Shown here piece by piece: positions 6,417 to 6,478 of a stretch of DNA of 6,478 nt. The stretch comes from Candidatus Aminicenantes bacterium UBA4820 (GTDB taxonomy: Bacteria; Acidobacteriota; UBA4820). Both the position numbers and the translations under genes were made by a program. The notes below the pieces were generated by a model. The model saw only the letters and a program-made list of their open reading frames with translations, did no database searches and was not told where the DNA came from. Position 1 is the stretch's first letter. Each line of letters starts with the position of its first letter. The stretch lies in NCBI GenBank assembly GCA_002402325.1, contig DHFQ01000139.1:1-6478 (forward strand), written 5' to 3'.

Positions 6417-6478
6417 CCCCGCGTGTTGGCCCAAAATCCGACATTGATTTGTATCTTGATTTGACGCAGGTAAATGCT
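6417..6478. other. Unassigned right edge upstream of the pal promoter
   Basis: These 62 bases are visibly richer in G+C than the rest of the window. All three minus-strand frames enter open from the edge and close at 6415-6413 (TGA, inside the −35 box), 6404-6402 (TAA) and 6393-6391 (TAG, inside the −10 box), so one could be the tail of an upstream gene. None resembles the WSPDG-type repeats of TolB, the usual neighbour. On the plus strand an ATG at 6410 opens 23 codons to the edge but has no Shine-Dalgarno site. The stretch also has an 8-base direct repeat, TTGATTTG, at 6444-6451 and 6456-6463. Confidence 0.4.

Noticed and set aside
6424..6443. Imperfect inverted repeat TGTTGG/CCGACA upstream of the pal promoter as an operator
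   Set aside because: Six pairs with one mismatch/wobble and an 8-base loop; expected by chance and no known regulator site is recognised.
1..6478. CRISPR arrays, insertion sequences, tRNA/rRNA genes, phage or defence genes
   Set aside because: No repeat arrays, terminal inverted repeats, transposase or RNA-gene sequence was seen; the window is filled by five housekeeping or envelope genes.

Overview
This window looks like ordinary chromosomal housekeeping DNA from a low-GC, AT-rich diderm (Gram-negative-type) bacterium. The outer membrane is inferred from a pal–cpoB pair encoding Pal, the lipoprotein that tethers the outer membrane to peptidoglycan, and its coordinator CpoB/YbgF. Codon use is AT-rich (AAA, AGA, ATA, TTA, GAA) in all five genes, and no gene looks recently transferred. 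The lineage cannot be fixed from sequence alone. The cysteine-bearing insert of AlaRS, the three-cysteine Pal and the lipoprotein-like CpoB recall deltaproteobacterial or Acidobacteriota-type genomes, but this is only an impression.

There are two convergent transcription units. The left unit (+ strand) holds the 3' seven-eighths or so of alaS, alanyl-tRNA synthetase, whose start lies outside the window. After 25 bases comes a secreted TPR-repeat protein with its own strong Shine-Dalgarno site. The unit ends in a clear hairpin/T-tract terminator at 3390-3418.

The right unit (− strand, read from the right) begins at a near-consensus sigma70-type promoter (6388-6416: TTGACA, 17-base spacer, TAGAAT). 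It runs pal, then cpoB, then a polytopic membrane protein of the ABC-2-like 'putative ABC exporter permease' family. The genes are separated by 6 and 3 bases and look like one operon. The permease ends only two bases from the T-tract of the left unit's terminator.

Pal and CpoB should act together at the cell envelope: Pal binds peptidoglycan from the outer membrane, and CpoB is a periplasmic coiled-coil/TPR protein that works with Tol-Pal during division. The other Tol genes (tolQ, tolR, tolA, tolB) are not in the window. The permease is the unexpected third member, and no ATPase partner is visible. No CRISPR array, mobile element, RNA gene or defence system was found. The last 62 bases at the right edge hold no gene that can be assigned. 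The points most worth a second look are the permease's linkage to pal–cpoB and CpoB's non-standard lipobox.
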